Source of the DNA: Allosalinactinospora lopnorensis
GTDB taxonomy: Bacteria; Actinomycetota; Actinomycetes; Streptosporangiales; Streptosporangiaceae
Reading direction: 5' to 3'
DNA length: 64,000 bases
NCBI RefSeq assembly: GCF_000981225.1
Contig: NZ_LAJC01000016.1
Span: forward strand, 27,741-91,740
A program made the position numbers and the translations under genes. The notes below the pieces were generated by a model, which saw only the letters and a program-made list of their open reading frames with translations, did not search any database and was not told where the DNA came from. This document shows positions 44,556-52,482 of the stretch, in pieces (the stretch's first letter is position 1; each line of letters opens with the position of its first letter).

Positions 44556-45046
44556 GAAAGGGGGCTGAGCCGGTGCCCCGGCCGTCGTCGTACAGGTGGT
44601 GCCGACCGGCTCCGGCGGTCCGTGGTTGCTGTCGTTGCTGTCGCGGTTGCTGTCACCTTCTCCCCCGGCTCACCCGCCAACGGACGGCAGGGGGCGGCCC
44701 GCCACAGCGGCGGGATTGCGCGCGCTCGGCGCAGTGGTGCGCCCCAGCAACCACGAGCGGCGAGCGACCACGGTTTCCGAGCGAGGTGCTCGATCGCGCT
44801 GGAGTCAGGACCGAAGACAGGCAGAGTCGCGCGATCGAGTGCCTCGGATCCAGAACGTCAGTACCCCGAGGGCTTTTCCCGCCTATGGTTGACAGGCTGA
44901 GGGTGAGGCGATAAGGGATGTGAGCTATATGGGATACCTTGAGACGGACGCTTACTTCGTGGCCCTATAAGTTCGGCAAGTAACCGTGGCTTGCTGTGTA
45001 GATCCCGGTGTGCCAGGCAAATAGCGCCGCCTAACTTGTTCTCGGG
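44556..45046. other. Left-end non-coding region of the element
   Basis: Holds three copies of GTTGCTGTC, then a possible promoter (TTGACA at 44889, GATAAG at 44910, spacer 15) and a 16-codon frame from GTG 44919. No full gene is supported. Confidence 0.45.
44625..44654. repeat. Integrase arm-type repeats, left end
   Basis: GTTGCTGTC at 44625-44633, 44634-44642 and 44646-44654. The same 9-mer occurs twice at the other end with the same 12-bp step, as expected for integrase arm sites. Confidence 0.6.
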
Positions 45047-45073
45047 AACTACACCTTTGCGAAAGGTGTAGTT
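45047..45073. repeat. Perfect 12-bp hairpin before the small membrane protein gene
   Basis: AACTACACCTTT-GCG-AAAGGTGTAGTT. It ends 4 bp before GTG 45078 and would hide the ribosome site AAAGGTG. Confidence 0.65.
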
Positions 45074-45077
45074 CGTC

Positions 45078-45281
45078 GTGTCTGGACTCGTTCAGGCTGT
45101 CTCCGAGATCAGCTCGCCTTACCTGGTGTTTCTCCTGGTCGCGCTGACAGCAATCCATGTAAGTCGTCTGTCAGTACGACTGATCGTGAGCCTCGTGGCC
45201 CTGATGCGGGCTGAGCGTTCCGACATCCCGGCTGTAGCGAAGTCGCTGGCTGCGTGGGACCGTCGATCATCGCGGGAGTGA
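45078..45281 (+). CDS. Small membrane protein of the element
   Basis: 67 residues with one to two hydrophobic stretches (YLVFLLVALTAIHVSRLSV, LIVSLVAL) and the end MRAERSDIPAVAKSLAAW. The RAERxDIPAxxxAL ending is one I know from many small Streptomyces proteins of unknown role. A strong hairpin covers its ribosome site. It may be a transfer-spread or regulatory peptide of the element. Confidence 0.55.
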   Translation: MSGLVQAVSEISSPYLVFLLVALTAIHVSRLSVRLIVSLVALMRAERSDIPAVAKSLAAWDRRSSRE

Positions 45282-45307
45282 CTGCGAGATAGGTAGTGGC
45301 CGCTCGT

Positions 45308-45383
45308 CGCTCGGGACCGGGCGGCAGCCCGCAGCCCGAGCGGCGGACGGCCTGCCAGGTGCGACGGCGCGAAGCGCCGTCGC
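45308..45383. repeat. Two further hairpins, terminator or second-strand origin
   Basis: CGCTCGGG/CCCGAGCG (45308-45315, 45335-45342) and a perfect 10-bp stem with GAA loop (45361-45370 with 45374-45383). The second can end the small gene upstream. Confidence 0.5.
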
Positions 45384-45525
45384 CTTGATCCCATACAGTC
45401 CAATTCGGCAACCTCTAGACGAGCGTCATGAGTTTGCCATCAACTAGGCGGCGTTTCTGGTGCGGCTCGTTGTCAGGAACCGGTATGGGGTTCGCCTTTT
45501 CCGGGTGCTCAATGAATACGAAGTG

Positions 45526-46305
45526 TCAGAGCAGTTCCGGGGGAATCTCGGCGTATTCCGTGCGGAGAACATCGAAGATCTCGTGCTTCTCCGGGAACTC
45601 GAAGTGGTCGATGGCGGTGATCGGGCGCACGCCGACCGCCGTGTTCGCGGCGAAGGCCGCTTGCATGCGGCCGAGAGCGCCCAGATTGACCGGAGCTGTC
45701 GCGGTTTCCTCGTGCACCTGTTGCAGCAGCCGCATGGTCACCCCGGGAAGGACCTCCGCATCGGGCCATATGACCTGCTCGCCGTCGAAGAAGCCGACGT
45801 TCCAGGTGGCGCCCTCGGAAGTGAAGGCGGCGCTGTCGGTGAAGAGGGCATCGTCAAAGCCCGCGAGCTGGGCATTGCGGCGGTGTCTGATCGCCCCGAA
45901 CAACCCGACATGCTTGACCAACGGCATATCGCGTGTATAGACGACCGACTGCGCCCGCATCGGGGCCGGCGGCCATGCCCCGGCCGAACGGGTGGTGACC
46001 AACACGTGCGGCTCGGCCGCTGCCCCGGGGCTCCCCAGTTCCAGGGCGGGATCGAAGATGGTCACCCGCACCACGAACGGTCCGCTCTGCCCGCCGACCG
46101 CGTGGCGAACGAGCTCGCGCACGCGGTCCCGGTCGAGCTCGGTGCCGAAGACCTCCCGGCAGTCCTTGACGAGACGATCCATGTGGTGGGTGAGCCCGCG
46201 CACGTGCTGGTCATCGACACGCATAGAGGTGAAGTGGCCGTAGTTGACCAGCGCGAGCCTCTGAAGCTCGCCGGGCGTGGCGGGGGCGCCGTTGAGTTCT
46301 GCCAT
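45526..46305 (-). CDS. Class IV aminotransferase family protein (element cargo)
   Basis: 259 residues from ATG 46305 (MAELNGAPATPGELQRLALV); the frame is open to 46389. The fold is that of PLP-dependent fold-type IV enzymes (branched-chain aminotransferase, aminodeoxychorismate lyase): NYGHFTSMRV, the likely PLP lysine in MPLVKHVGLFGA, and WNVGFFDGEQVIWPDAEVLP near the end. Proteins of this type sit beside XRE regulators and small ATPases in many Streptomyces genomes. It may make or break an amino acid-like signal; this is inference. It is the last gene of a minus-strand pair. Confidence 0.8.
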   Translation of the reverse strand: MAELNGAPATPGELQRLALVNYGHFTSMRVDDQHVRGLTHHMDRLVKDCREVFGTELDRDRVRELVRHAVGGQSGPFVVRVTIFDPALELGSPGAAAEPHVLVTTRSAGAWPPAPMRAQSVVYTRDMPLVKHVGLFGAIRHRRNAQLAGFDDALFTDSAAFTSEGATWNVGFFDGEQVIWPDAEVLPGVTMRLLQQVHEETATAPVNLGALGRMQAAFAANTAVGVRPITAIDHFEFPEKHEIFDVLRTEYAEIPPELL

Positions 46306-46443
46306 AGCCTCAGCCTGACACCGAATCCAGGCCGTAGCCGGAAGAGCACTTAATAAATTTTCTCTTCGTAACTTTGTTGATGTTGACAACCTTGCTTGAT
46401 TGCACTGGCTAAGGAGGAAGAGTTAACAGAAGCTGATTTCAAC

Positions 46444-46848
46444 CTAGGTTCTGCGACCTGAGAATGTCACGTGGCTGCCCCATTTGGTGGCGAGGGTGTT
46501 GACGAGGTGGAGGCCGCGTCCGTGTTCGCCGTCTGGTTCGGGGGTGGTGACGTGCGGGGTGTTTTCGTGGCTTCCGGCGTCGTGAATGGTGATGCGGACG
46601 GTTTGGCCTTCTGTGTGTTCGATGGTGACGTGAAAGCCGACGCTCCATTTGGCGGAGCGGGTGTGTTGGAGTGCGTTGGTGGCGAGTTCGCTGGCGAGTA
46701 GGACGGCGTCGTTTGTGCGGGGGCAGGTGTTGAGGCGGTCGGCGATGAAGCGGCGGACCTCGCGCACCGAGTTGGGGTGTCCGGGGAACCAGCGGTGGGA
46801 GACGATATCGGGGCGGCGTTGGTGCTGGTCGTGGTGGTGGAGGGTCAT
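46444..46848 (-). CDS. Anti-sigma-type ATP-binding protein (element cargo)
   Basis: 134 residues of the RsbW/HATPase_c_2 type: RRFIADRLNTCPRTNDAVLL, the N box SELATNALQHTRSAKWSV, the G1 region IHDAGSHE and the G2 block GEHGRGLHLVNTLATKWG. Such proteins bind or phosphorylate regulatory partners. It is divergent from the ABM-XRE gene pair; the space between holds repeats that also occur downstream of the XRE gene, so the regulator may control both sides. Confidence 0.85.
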   Translation of the reverse strand: MTLHHHDQHQRRPDIVSHRWFPGHPNSVREVRRFIADRLNTCPRTNDAVLLASELATNALQHTRSAKWSVGFHVTIEHTEGQTVRITIHDAGSHENTPHVTTPEPDGEHGRGLHLVNTLATKWGSHVTFSGRRT

Positions 46849-46900
46849 CGGGGTTGCACCTCGTGAGTTTGGCTGGCGGGGGAGACACTGACCAGCCGGA

Positions 46901-46977
46901 CTAGTACTATTAGTGCGGCTACCGTACTCCAGTTCTCTGGTACTTGCACTACGTTTGGCGCATTATTAGTACGGCTA
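46901..46977. promoter_or_regulatory. Operator region between the divergent cargo genes
   Basis: CTAGTACT at 46901-46908 and the 14-mer TATTAGT(G/A)CGGCTA at 46908-46921 and 46964-46977. CTAGTACT and an AGTACGG(C/G)(T)TAGCG-like block return at 48530-48571. Confidence 0.5.
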
Positions 46978-47008
46978 GCGGAATGTCGATGTGAGGTGAG
47001 GAGTCCCG

Positions 47009-47317
47009 ATGTTCGGACTGGCCGTGCGGTTCACGCTCAAGGACGAGGACAGCGCTGCGGGCTTTGATGTCCTGGTCGCTGAGACGCTGCCGCAGATCCG
47101 GGAGAGTGAGCCGGGCACGCTCGTCTATGCGGTGCACACCGTGCAGGACAAGCCGTTTGAGCGCATCTTCTATGAGCTCTACCGCGACCGGGCGGCCTTT
47201 GCGGCCCATGAGGAGCAGCCGCATGTGAAGCACTTCCTGCGCGAGCGTGAGAAGTTCCTGGACTCGGTCGAGGTGGACTTTCTGAGCCTGGCTGATGCCA
47301 AGGGAGTGTCCGGGTGA
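47009..47317 (+). CDS. ABM-domain protein, putative quinol monooxygenase
   Basis: 102 residues forming one antibiotic biosynthesis monooxygenase domain, a ferredoxin-like fold: FGLAVRFTLKDEDSAAGFDV, ESEPGTLVYAVHT, FERIFYELYRDRAAFAAHEE and HVKHFL. Such small proteins act on quinones or bind ligands as dimers. It overlaps the XRE regulator by 4 bp (GTGA), so the two are coupled and the ABM protein may make or sense the ligand of that regulator. Confidence 0.85.
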   Translation: MFGLAVRFTLKDEDSAAGFDVLVAETLPQIRESEPGTLVYAVHTVQDKPFERIFYELYRDRAAFAAHEEQPHVKHFLREREKFLDSVEVDFLSLADAKGVSG

Positions 47318-48522
47318 GCAGCGAGTACCAAAAGGCGCTCGGGCGCAAGATCGCCCAGCACCGCAAGCGGCGCGGCCTGTCGCAACGCGAGTTCGCCAAC
47401 CTGGTCGGCCGCTCTGAGGCGTGGGTGTCTCAGGTGGAGCGCGGGGTGCGCAAGATCGATCGCATGTCGGTGCTGGAGACCCTGGCCGAGGTGCTGGAGG
47501 TGCCCGTCTCCGACCTGGCGGCCGAAGCCCCCATCGTGGCCTCGGCGGCGGAGGAACCGCCGGGTGGCAGCCGCCTGCGGCTGGTGCTCAGCGGGGCACA
47601 CGCGTTGAACGCGATGCTGCGCACCGAACAGCCCCACGTCGAGATCGAGGAGTTGCGCCAGCGGGTGGAGCAGGCCTGGGCGCTGACCCATGAGAGCCGC
47701 TATCTGGATCTGACCGAGCTGCTGGAGGGCTTGGTGCCGGCGCTGGAGGCCGCGGCGCGCTCGGTGCCCAACGGCGAGCGCCGGGAGCTGTTTCGGCTGC
47801 TGAACGCCACCTATCAGGCGTGTTCCTCGGCGTTGAGCAAGCTGGGCGAGTTCGAGGCGGCCTGGATCGCCGCGGATCGCTCGATCACCGCGGCCGAACG
47901 CGCCGAGGATCCGCTGTTGATGGCGGCCGGTGAGTTCCGGCTGTGTTTGACCTTCCTGGGTGCGGGCCATTTCGACCAGGTGGAGGCCACCGCGAGCACC
48001 GCCTGCGAAGCACTCTCGGCGTTGGTGGATCAGGGCCCGCCTGAGGCGATCTCGCTGTTTGGCGCGCTGACTTTGCAACGGGCGGTGGCTGCTGCGCGAC
48101 GCAATGAGGCCACCGGGGCCTATCGCAACATCGCCCACGCCCGCTCGATCGCTGAACGCCTCGGCGAAGAGCGCAACGACTACAACACCGAGTTCGGCTC
48201 GACCAACGTCGTCTTGCACGAGGTGGCCGCGGCGGTGGATCTGGGGGATGCCGGGGTGGCGCTGCGCGCCGCGGAAGGGGTCGATACCTCCGGGCTCTCA
48301 GCAGAGCGCCAGGGGCGTTTCCTGATCGATGTGGCGCGGGCGCACCTGCAACGCCGCAACGCGGATGCGGCCGTGGCCGCGCTGGAGCGCGCGGAGTCCA
48401 TCACCCCGGAGCAGGTACGCGGGCACCGGCTGGTCCGCCAAGCCCTGGGCGACCTGCTGACTATCCAGGATCCGCCCGGGCCGGCGCTTGAGGGCCTGGC
48501 GAGGAGGGCGGCCGTACTCTGA
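47314..48522 (+). CDS. XRE family regulator with TPR-like C-terminal domain
   Basis: 402 residues from GTG 47314. The helix-turn-helix is at about residues 8-62 (IAQHRKRRGLSQREFANLVG, SEAWVSQVERGVRK). The remaining 330 residues are helical repeats of the TPR kind (LSKLGEFEAAWIAADRSITA; FLGAGHFDQVEATASTACEA), as in signal-responsive regulators of actinomycetes. It probably binds the CTAGTA-type sites at 46901 and 48530 and thus controls the cargo genes and the transfer and replication genes of the element. The signal is unknown. Confidence 0.88.
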   Translation: MSSEYQKALGRKIAQHRKRRGLSQREFANLVGRSEAWVSQVERGVRKIDRMSVLETLAEVLEVPVSDLAAEAPIVASAAEEPPGGSRLRLVLSGAHALNAMLRTEQPHVEIEELRQRVEQAWALTHESRYLDLTELLEGLVPALEAAARSVPNGERRELFRLLNATYQACSSALSKLGEFEAAWIAADRSITAAERAEDPLLMAAGEFRLCLTFLGAGHFDQVEATASTACEALSALVDQGPPEAISLFGALTLQRAVAAARRNEATGAYRNIAHARSIAERLGEERNDYNTEFGSTNVVLHEVAAAVDLGDAGVALRAAEGVDTSGLSAERQGRFLIDVARAHLQRRNADAAVAALERAESITPEQVRGHRLVRQALGDLLTIQDPPGPALEGLARRAAVL

Positions 48523-48529
48523 GTATCAA

Positions 48530-48571
48530 CTAGTACTTTAACTACTAGACAAAACTAAAAGTACGGGTTAG
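48530..48571. promoter_or_regulatory. Operator upstream of the Pra-like gene
   Basis: CTAGTA-N7-TACTAG (48530-48548) is a perfect inverted repeat in an A/T-rich stretch, followed by AAGTACGGGTTAGCG. Both resemble sequences at 46901-46980. Confidence 0.5.
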
Positions 48572-48674
48572 CGTGTGTGGTGTCGTCACGCCTTCCGCAT
48601 CTGGAAGGGACGACAGCGCACACGCTTTTCGTATGTATGGCCTGGCCACCAGGCCAACCAAGGAGGTATGAGAC

Positions 48675-49088
48675 ATGGCGATCCAAGGAGCGTTGCCGGT
48701 GGAGTTCTCCACGGTGTTCCCGTACGGGGCCTACGCCCTTGGGGTGGAGGCGATCACCGACTTTGAGACCAAGCGGCCCCAGCTCGACAAAGACACCGGT
48801 TTGCCGTTGTGGGCGGTGGACGTGATCGACGCCGACCCGGAGGCGCGCGGTAAGGCCAAGAGCGTGAAGGTCAAGGTGGCCGCTGAGGTCTGCCCCACCC
48901 TGCCCGACGAGGTGCCCGGGCTGCCGTTTCGCCCCATCGAGTTCGAGCAGATGTCGGTGATGCCCTACGTCGACGACAACGGGCGCCGCCCCCGGGTGGC
49001 CTACTCGCTGCGGGCACGCGGGATCAAGACTCCTGGTGCCGGGGCTACCCGCAAGTCCGCTGCGGCCGCGTCCAAGGACGCCGCGTAG
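48675..49088 (+). CDS. Pra-like element activator protein
   Basis: 137 residues, preceded by the excellent ribosome site AAGGAGGT. The blocks VEFSTVFPYGAYALGVEAIT, QLDKDTGLPLWAVDVIDADP, PFRPIEFEQMSVMPYVDD and RVAYSLRARGI are those of a conserved AICE protein often labelled Pra (activator of replication, integration and excision in pSAM2). It starts the backbone operon Pra-FtsK-Rep-Xis-Int. The label is by memory of such proteins; the activity is not shown here. Confidence 0.7.
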   Translation: MAIQGALPVEFSTVFPYGAYALGVEAITDFETKRPQLDKDTGLPLWAVDVIDADPEARGKAKSVKVKVAAEVCPTLPDEVPGLPFRPIEFEQMSVMPYVDDNGRRPRVAYSLRARGIKTPGAGATRKSAAAASKDAA

Positions 49089-49181
49089 CCCTCACTAAGG
49101 CGGGGCGGCCAGGTGCGCCAACACCTACGGCCGCCCCTTTTCAACCCTTCCCGATCCCTTGCCAAAGACCTTGGAAGAGGT

Positions 49182-50633
49182 GTGTCCAACCCTATGCTGC
49201 GCGACAGAAGCGCCGGGGCCACGCAGGTGCAGCCCACCACCCCGGTTCCGGCCCAAGCCTTCCGCTTCACCACCCCGGTCGTCGAAACGCCGGGGATCTT
49301 CATCCTCACCCGGTGGGTGTACCGGCTGCTGCGGCTGGTGATGCTGCTGCCGTTCCGGTTCCCGATCATGGTGGCCTCGGCGGGGCTGGCCGTGCTCGTC
49401 GCCTTCCATCTCGGCTGGGTGCCGCTGGCCGTCCTGGCCACGCTGGCCGGTGTGGGACTGGTGGCGTGGCGGTGGCGCTGGCCGCACACGTTCCGGTCCC
49501 TGGTGGTGCTGCGGGCGCTGGCCGCCTGGCGCTGGGTGTTCAACTACCGGCGGCACTGGCAACCCGTGCTGGTGGTGGCAGGGCTGGCCGAGTCCTACCA
49601 GGAACGCCAATACCTGCCCCAGATCAGGAAGGTCACCTGTACTGAGTGGGCCGATCGGGTGCGGGTGAAGCTGGTGGCCGGTACCGGCCCGGCCGACTTC
49701 GAGAACCGGGTGGTCGAACTGGCGCACGGCTTTGCCGCGCCGTCGTGCCGGGTCACGGTGTTGGGTCCGCGTGAAGTGGTGTTGGAGTTCCCCCGGCGTG
49801 ATCTGCTCGCCGAACCCTTGGATGCGCTGCCCGTGCCCGATGAGGTGGACCTGACGGCGCTGCCCATGGGGTTGCGGGAAGACGGTCAGAGCTGGCAGAT
49901 GCGGCTACACGGCACTCATGTCCTGACTGTGGGGGTGACCGGGGCCGGTAAGGGCTCGGTGATCTGGTCGGCCATCCGCGCGATGCTCCCGGCCCTGGCC
50001 GATGGGACGGCGCAGGTGTGGGCGATCGACCCGAAACGGATGGAGCTGTCCTACGGGCGCTCGCTGTTCGCCCGCTACGCCGACACCGCCGAAGCCTCCG
50101 TGACGCTGCTGGAAACCGCTGTAGAGGAGATGCAGGAGCGGGCCGCGCGCTACGCCGGGAAACAGCGCACCCACGTGCCCACCCGTGATGATCCGTTCGT
50201 GGCGGTGGTGCTCGACGAGGTGGCCTTCCTGACCGCCTATCACCCGGATCGCGACATCCGACGGCGCGCAGAAAACGCCATCGCCACCCTCACCTCACAA
50301 GGCCGCTCAGTCGGGTTCGCGGTGCTGGCCGCGCTCCAAGACCCGCGCAAGGAGGTGATGAACCTGCGCAACCTCTTCCCCGACAAGATCGCGCTGCGCC
50401 TGGATGAGGCCTCCCAGGTGGACATGGTGCTCGGCGAGGACGCCCGGGATCGCGGCGCCAACGCTCACCTCATCGATCCCGAATCGCCCGGGGTGGCCTT
50501 CGTCCGCCTGGAGGGCTCGCCGGTGCCGGTGCGGGTCCGCGTGGCCTACGTCTGCGATGGCGACATCGAGGCGATGGCCGACGAGTACGGGGGCCGTCAT
50601 CTGCGGTCGGTGTCGGGGAAGGGGGTCGCCTGA
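49182..50633 (+). CDS. FtsK/SpoIIIE-type DNA translocase (conjugative transfer)
   Basis: About 483 residues from GTG 49182 (GGAAGAG upstream; ATG 49194 also possible). Two N-terminal membrane helices at about residues 48-90 are followed by the motor domain with Walker A GVTGAGKGSV and Walker B VAVVLDEVAFL. This is the TraSA/TraB type that moves double-stranded DNA between mycelia as a hexamer in AICE conjugation. It overlaps the replication gene by one base (TGATG). Confidence 0.92.
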   Translation: MSNPMLRDRSAGATQVQPTTPVPAQAFRFTTPVVETPGIFILTRWVYRLLRLVMLLPFRFPIMVASAGLAVLVAFHLGWVPLAVLATLAGVGLVAWRWRWPHTFRSLVVLRALAAWRWVFNYRRHWQPVLVVAGLAESYQERQYLPQIRKVTCTEWADRVRVKLVAGTGPADFENRVVELAHGFAAPSCRVTVLGPREVVLEFPRRDLLAEPLDALPVPDEVDLTALPMGLREDGQSWQMRLHGTHVLTVGVTGAGKGSVIWSAIRAMLPALADGTAQVWAIDPKRMELSYGRSLFARYADTAEASVTLLETAVEEMQERAARYAGKQRTHVPTRDDPFVAVVLDEVAFLTAYHPDRDIRRRAENAIATLTSQGRSVGFAVLAALQDPRKEVMNLRNLFPDKIALRLDEASQVDMVLGEDARDRGANAHLIDPESPGVAFVRLEGSPVPVRVRVAYVCDGDIEAMADEYGGRHLRSVSGKGVA

Positions 50634-52303
50634 TGCCCACCCCGACAGGCAAAAGCACACGAGCCGAACGGATTGCCCAACCCCTCGCGCGGGAAGTGGC
50701 CGAGACCATCGCCGCCGATAAGGGGGTGTGTATCCGGCCGGTGTCGCTGCGGCGTACCGACACCCAGACCGGGGCCTCCGAGATCGTGGATGTGCCGTGC
50801 GGCTCGACGCTGGAGAGCCGGTGTCCGGCCTGCGCCAAGCGTAAGCGCTCGATCCGGCGCAGCCAGTGCGAGGAGGGCTGGCACCTGGCCGAAGAACCGG
50901 TGACCGCTCCGGACGAGCCGTCTGAGGTGCAACGCTCGTGGGTGGAACAGCGCGCCATGGTCACCGCGCAACGTGACCGGCTGGCCGAATCCGGTGCCGC
51001 TGAGCCAACCGAGCTGGCCGCGCTCGATGCGGCCATTGCGGATCTGGATGCGGAGATCTCGGCGTCGGGGCTGCGCGGCTCGGTGGCCCCGGGCTCCTCG
51101 GCGTCGGGCTCGAAGTCGCGGCGGGTGCGCTCGACCAAACGGCGCCAGGATGCCCCGGATCTGCCCAAACGGCCCATGGTCAAGCGCACCGTGGGCCGCG
51201 CCTTCGAAGACCCCGCGAGCGGGAAGACCTTCCGGCCCTCGCTGTTCGTGACCCTGACTCTGGACTCCTACGGGCGGGTGCGAAGCGACGGTACCCCGGT
51301 GGATCCGGCCTCCTATGACTACCGGCGGGCGGCGCGGGATGCGCTGCACTTCTCCAAACTGGTGGACCGGTTCGTGCAGAACCTGCGCCGGGTGACCGGC
51401 TTCGACGTCCAATACTTCGCCTCGGTGGAGCCGCAACGCCGGCTGGCACCCCACCTGCACATGGCCACACGGGGCACCATTCCGCGCGCGGAGCTGCGCC
51501 AGATCGCCGCGGCGACCTACCACCAGGTGTGGTGGCCCGCCGCTGAGGAGGTGAAGTACGAGGGTTCGCACGTTCCGGTCTTCGATGAGGCGACCGGGAA
51601 CTATGTCGACCCGGCAACCGGCGAGATCCTGCCCACCTGGGACCAGGCACTCGACGTCCTCGACGCCGACCCCGATGCCGAACCCATGCACGTGGTGCGC
51701 TTCGGCAACCAGGTCGACGCAAAGGGCGTGATCGCCGGGAGCGAGGATGCTGACCGGTGCGTGCGCTACCTGGCGAAGTACCTGACCAAGGACATCGCCG
51801 AATGCCACGAAATCGAAACTGAAGCACAGGAACGCCACGTGGACCGGCTCACTGAGGCGTTGCGGTTCGAACCCTGCTCGCCCCGGTGCTCCAACTGGCT
51901 GCGCTACGGCATCCAACCCCAAGACGCCAAAGAGGGCATGCGGCCCGGATTCTGCCGCTCCAAAGCCCACAAGCGCGAACACCTCGGCTACGCGGGTCGT
52001 CGGGTGCTGGTCTCCCGCAAGTGGTCCAACAAGACCCTCGCCGACCACAAAGCGGACCGCCTGGCCTGGGTCCTCGAACAACTCGGCGTCGATCCCAACA
52101 GCGACGACCACGACCAGGCCGCCGACGTCCCCCTGCGGGCCTCGTCCGGCAATGAGGTCTGGGAGCTGGCTCGCCCCACTGATCCCGATGTGTCTCCCCG
52201 CGAGCAACGCCTACTCCGAGCAGTCGGCGAGGCCTTACAACGCCGCGCCCAACTGGACTCCGCTCGGCAACTCCAACACTCGGCAATGAGAGAGGTGGCC
52301 TGA
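50633..52303 (+). CDS. RepSA-like rolling-circle replication initiator
   Basis: 556 residues. A zinc-finger-like CPACAKRKRSIRRSQC lies near residue 65; the HUH nuclease motif is RLAPHLHMATRG at about residue 275; the catalytic Tyr is in VRYLAKYLTKDIAE at about 382; a Cys/His block (CSPRCSNWLRYG) follows. This is the replication initiator type of pSAM2 and related elements. It would nick the double-strand origin of the excised circle. It is coupled with the translocase upstream; Xis follows 2 bp later. Confidence 0.92.
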   Translation: MPTPTGKSTRAERIAQPLAREVAETIAADKGVCIRPVSLRRTDTQTGASEIVDVPCGSTLESRCPACAKRKRSIRRSQCEEGWHLAEEPVTAPDEPSEVQRSWVEQRAMVTAQRDRLAESGAAEPTELAALDAAIADLDAEISASGLRGSVAPGSSASGSKSRRVRSTKRRQDAPDLPKRPMVKRTVGRAFEDPASGKTFRPSLFVTLTLDSYGRVRSDGTPVDPASYDYRRAARDALHFSKLVDRFVQNLRRVTGFDVQYFASVEPQRRLAPHLHMATRGTIPRAELRQIAAATYHQVWWPAAEEVKYEGSHVPVFDEATGNYVDPATGEILPTWDQALDVLDADPDAEPMHVVRFGNQVDAKGVIAGSEDADRCVRYLAKYLTKDIAECHEIETEAQERHVDRLTEALRFEPCSPRCSNWLRYGIQPQDAKEGMRPGFCRSKAHKREHLGYAGRRVLVSRKWSNKTLADHKADRLAWVLEQLGVDPNSDDHDQAADVPLRASSGNEVWELARPTDPDVSPREQRLLRAVGEALQRRAQLDSARQLQHSAMREVA

Positions 52304-52305
52304 AC

Positions 52306-52482
52306 ATGAGTGATCTCGTTCTGACCGTCGATGAGGCTGCCGCACGCCTGCGGGTGAGCCGCTGGACGCTGTACAACCTCATCCGGTCCGGGCAGCTCCG
52401 CACGGTGAAGATCGGGCGGCGTCGGCTCGTTCCGGTGGCGGCCCTGTCCGAATGCCTCGACGCGTTGGCGGAGGTCGCCTGA
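52306..52482 (+). CDS. xis: Excisionase Xis (helix-turn-helix)
   Basis: 58 residues: MSDLVLTVDEAAARLRVSRW, then YNLIRSGQLRTVKIGRRRLV. This is the MerR-like winged helix of AICE excisionases. It bends DNA next to the att site to direct the integrase to excision. Its stop overlaps the start of int (TGATG), the usual xis-int coupling. Confidence 0.92.
   Translation: MSDLVLTVDEAAARLRVSRWTLYNLIRSGQLRTVKIGRRRLVPVAALSECLDALAEVA

Noticed and set aside
44919..44969. A 16-codon leader peptide frame in the element's left end
   Set aside because: Start and ribosome site are plausible but the frame is too short and has no link to a downstream structure.
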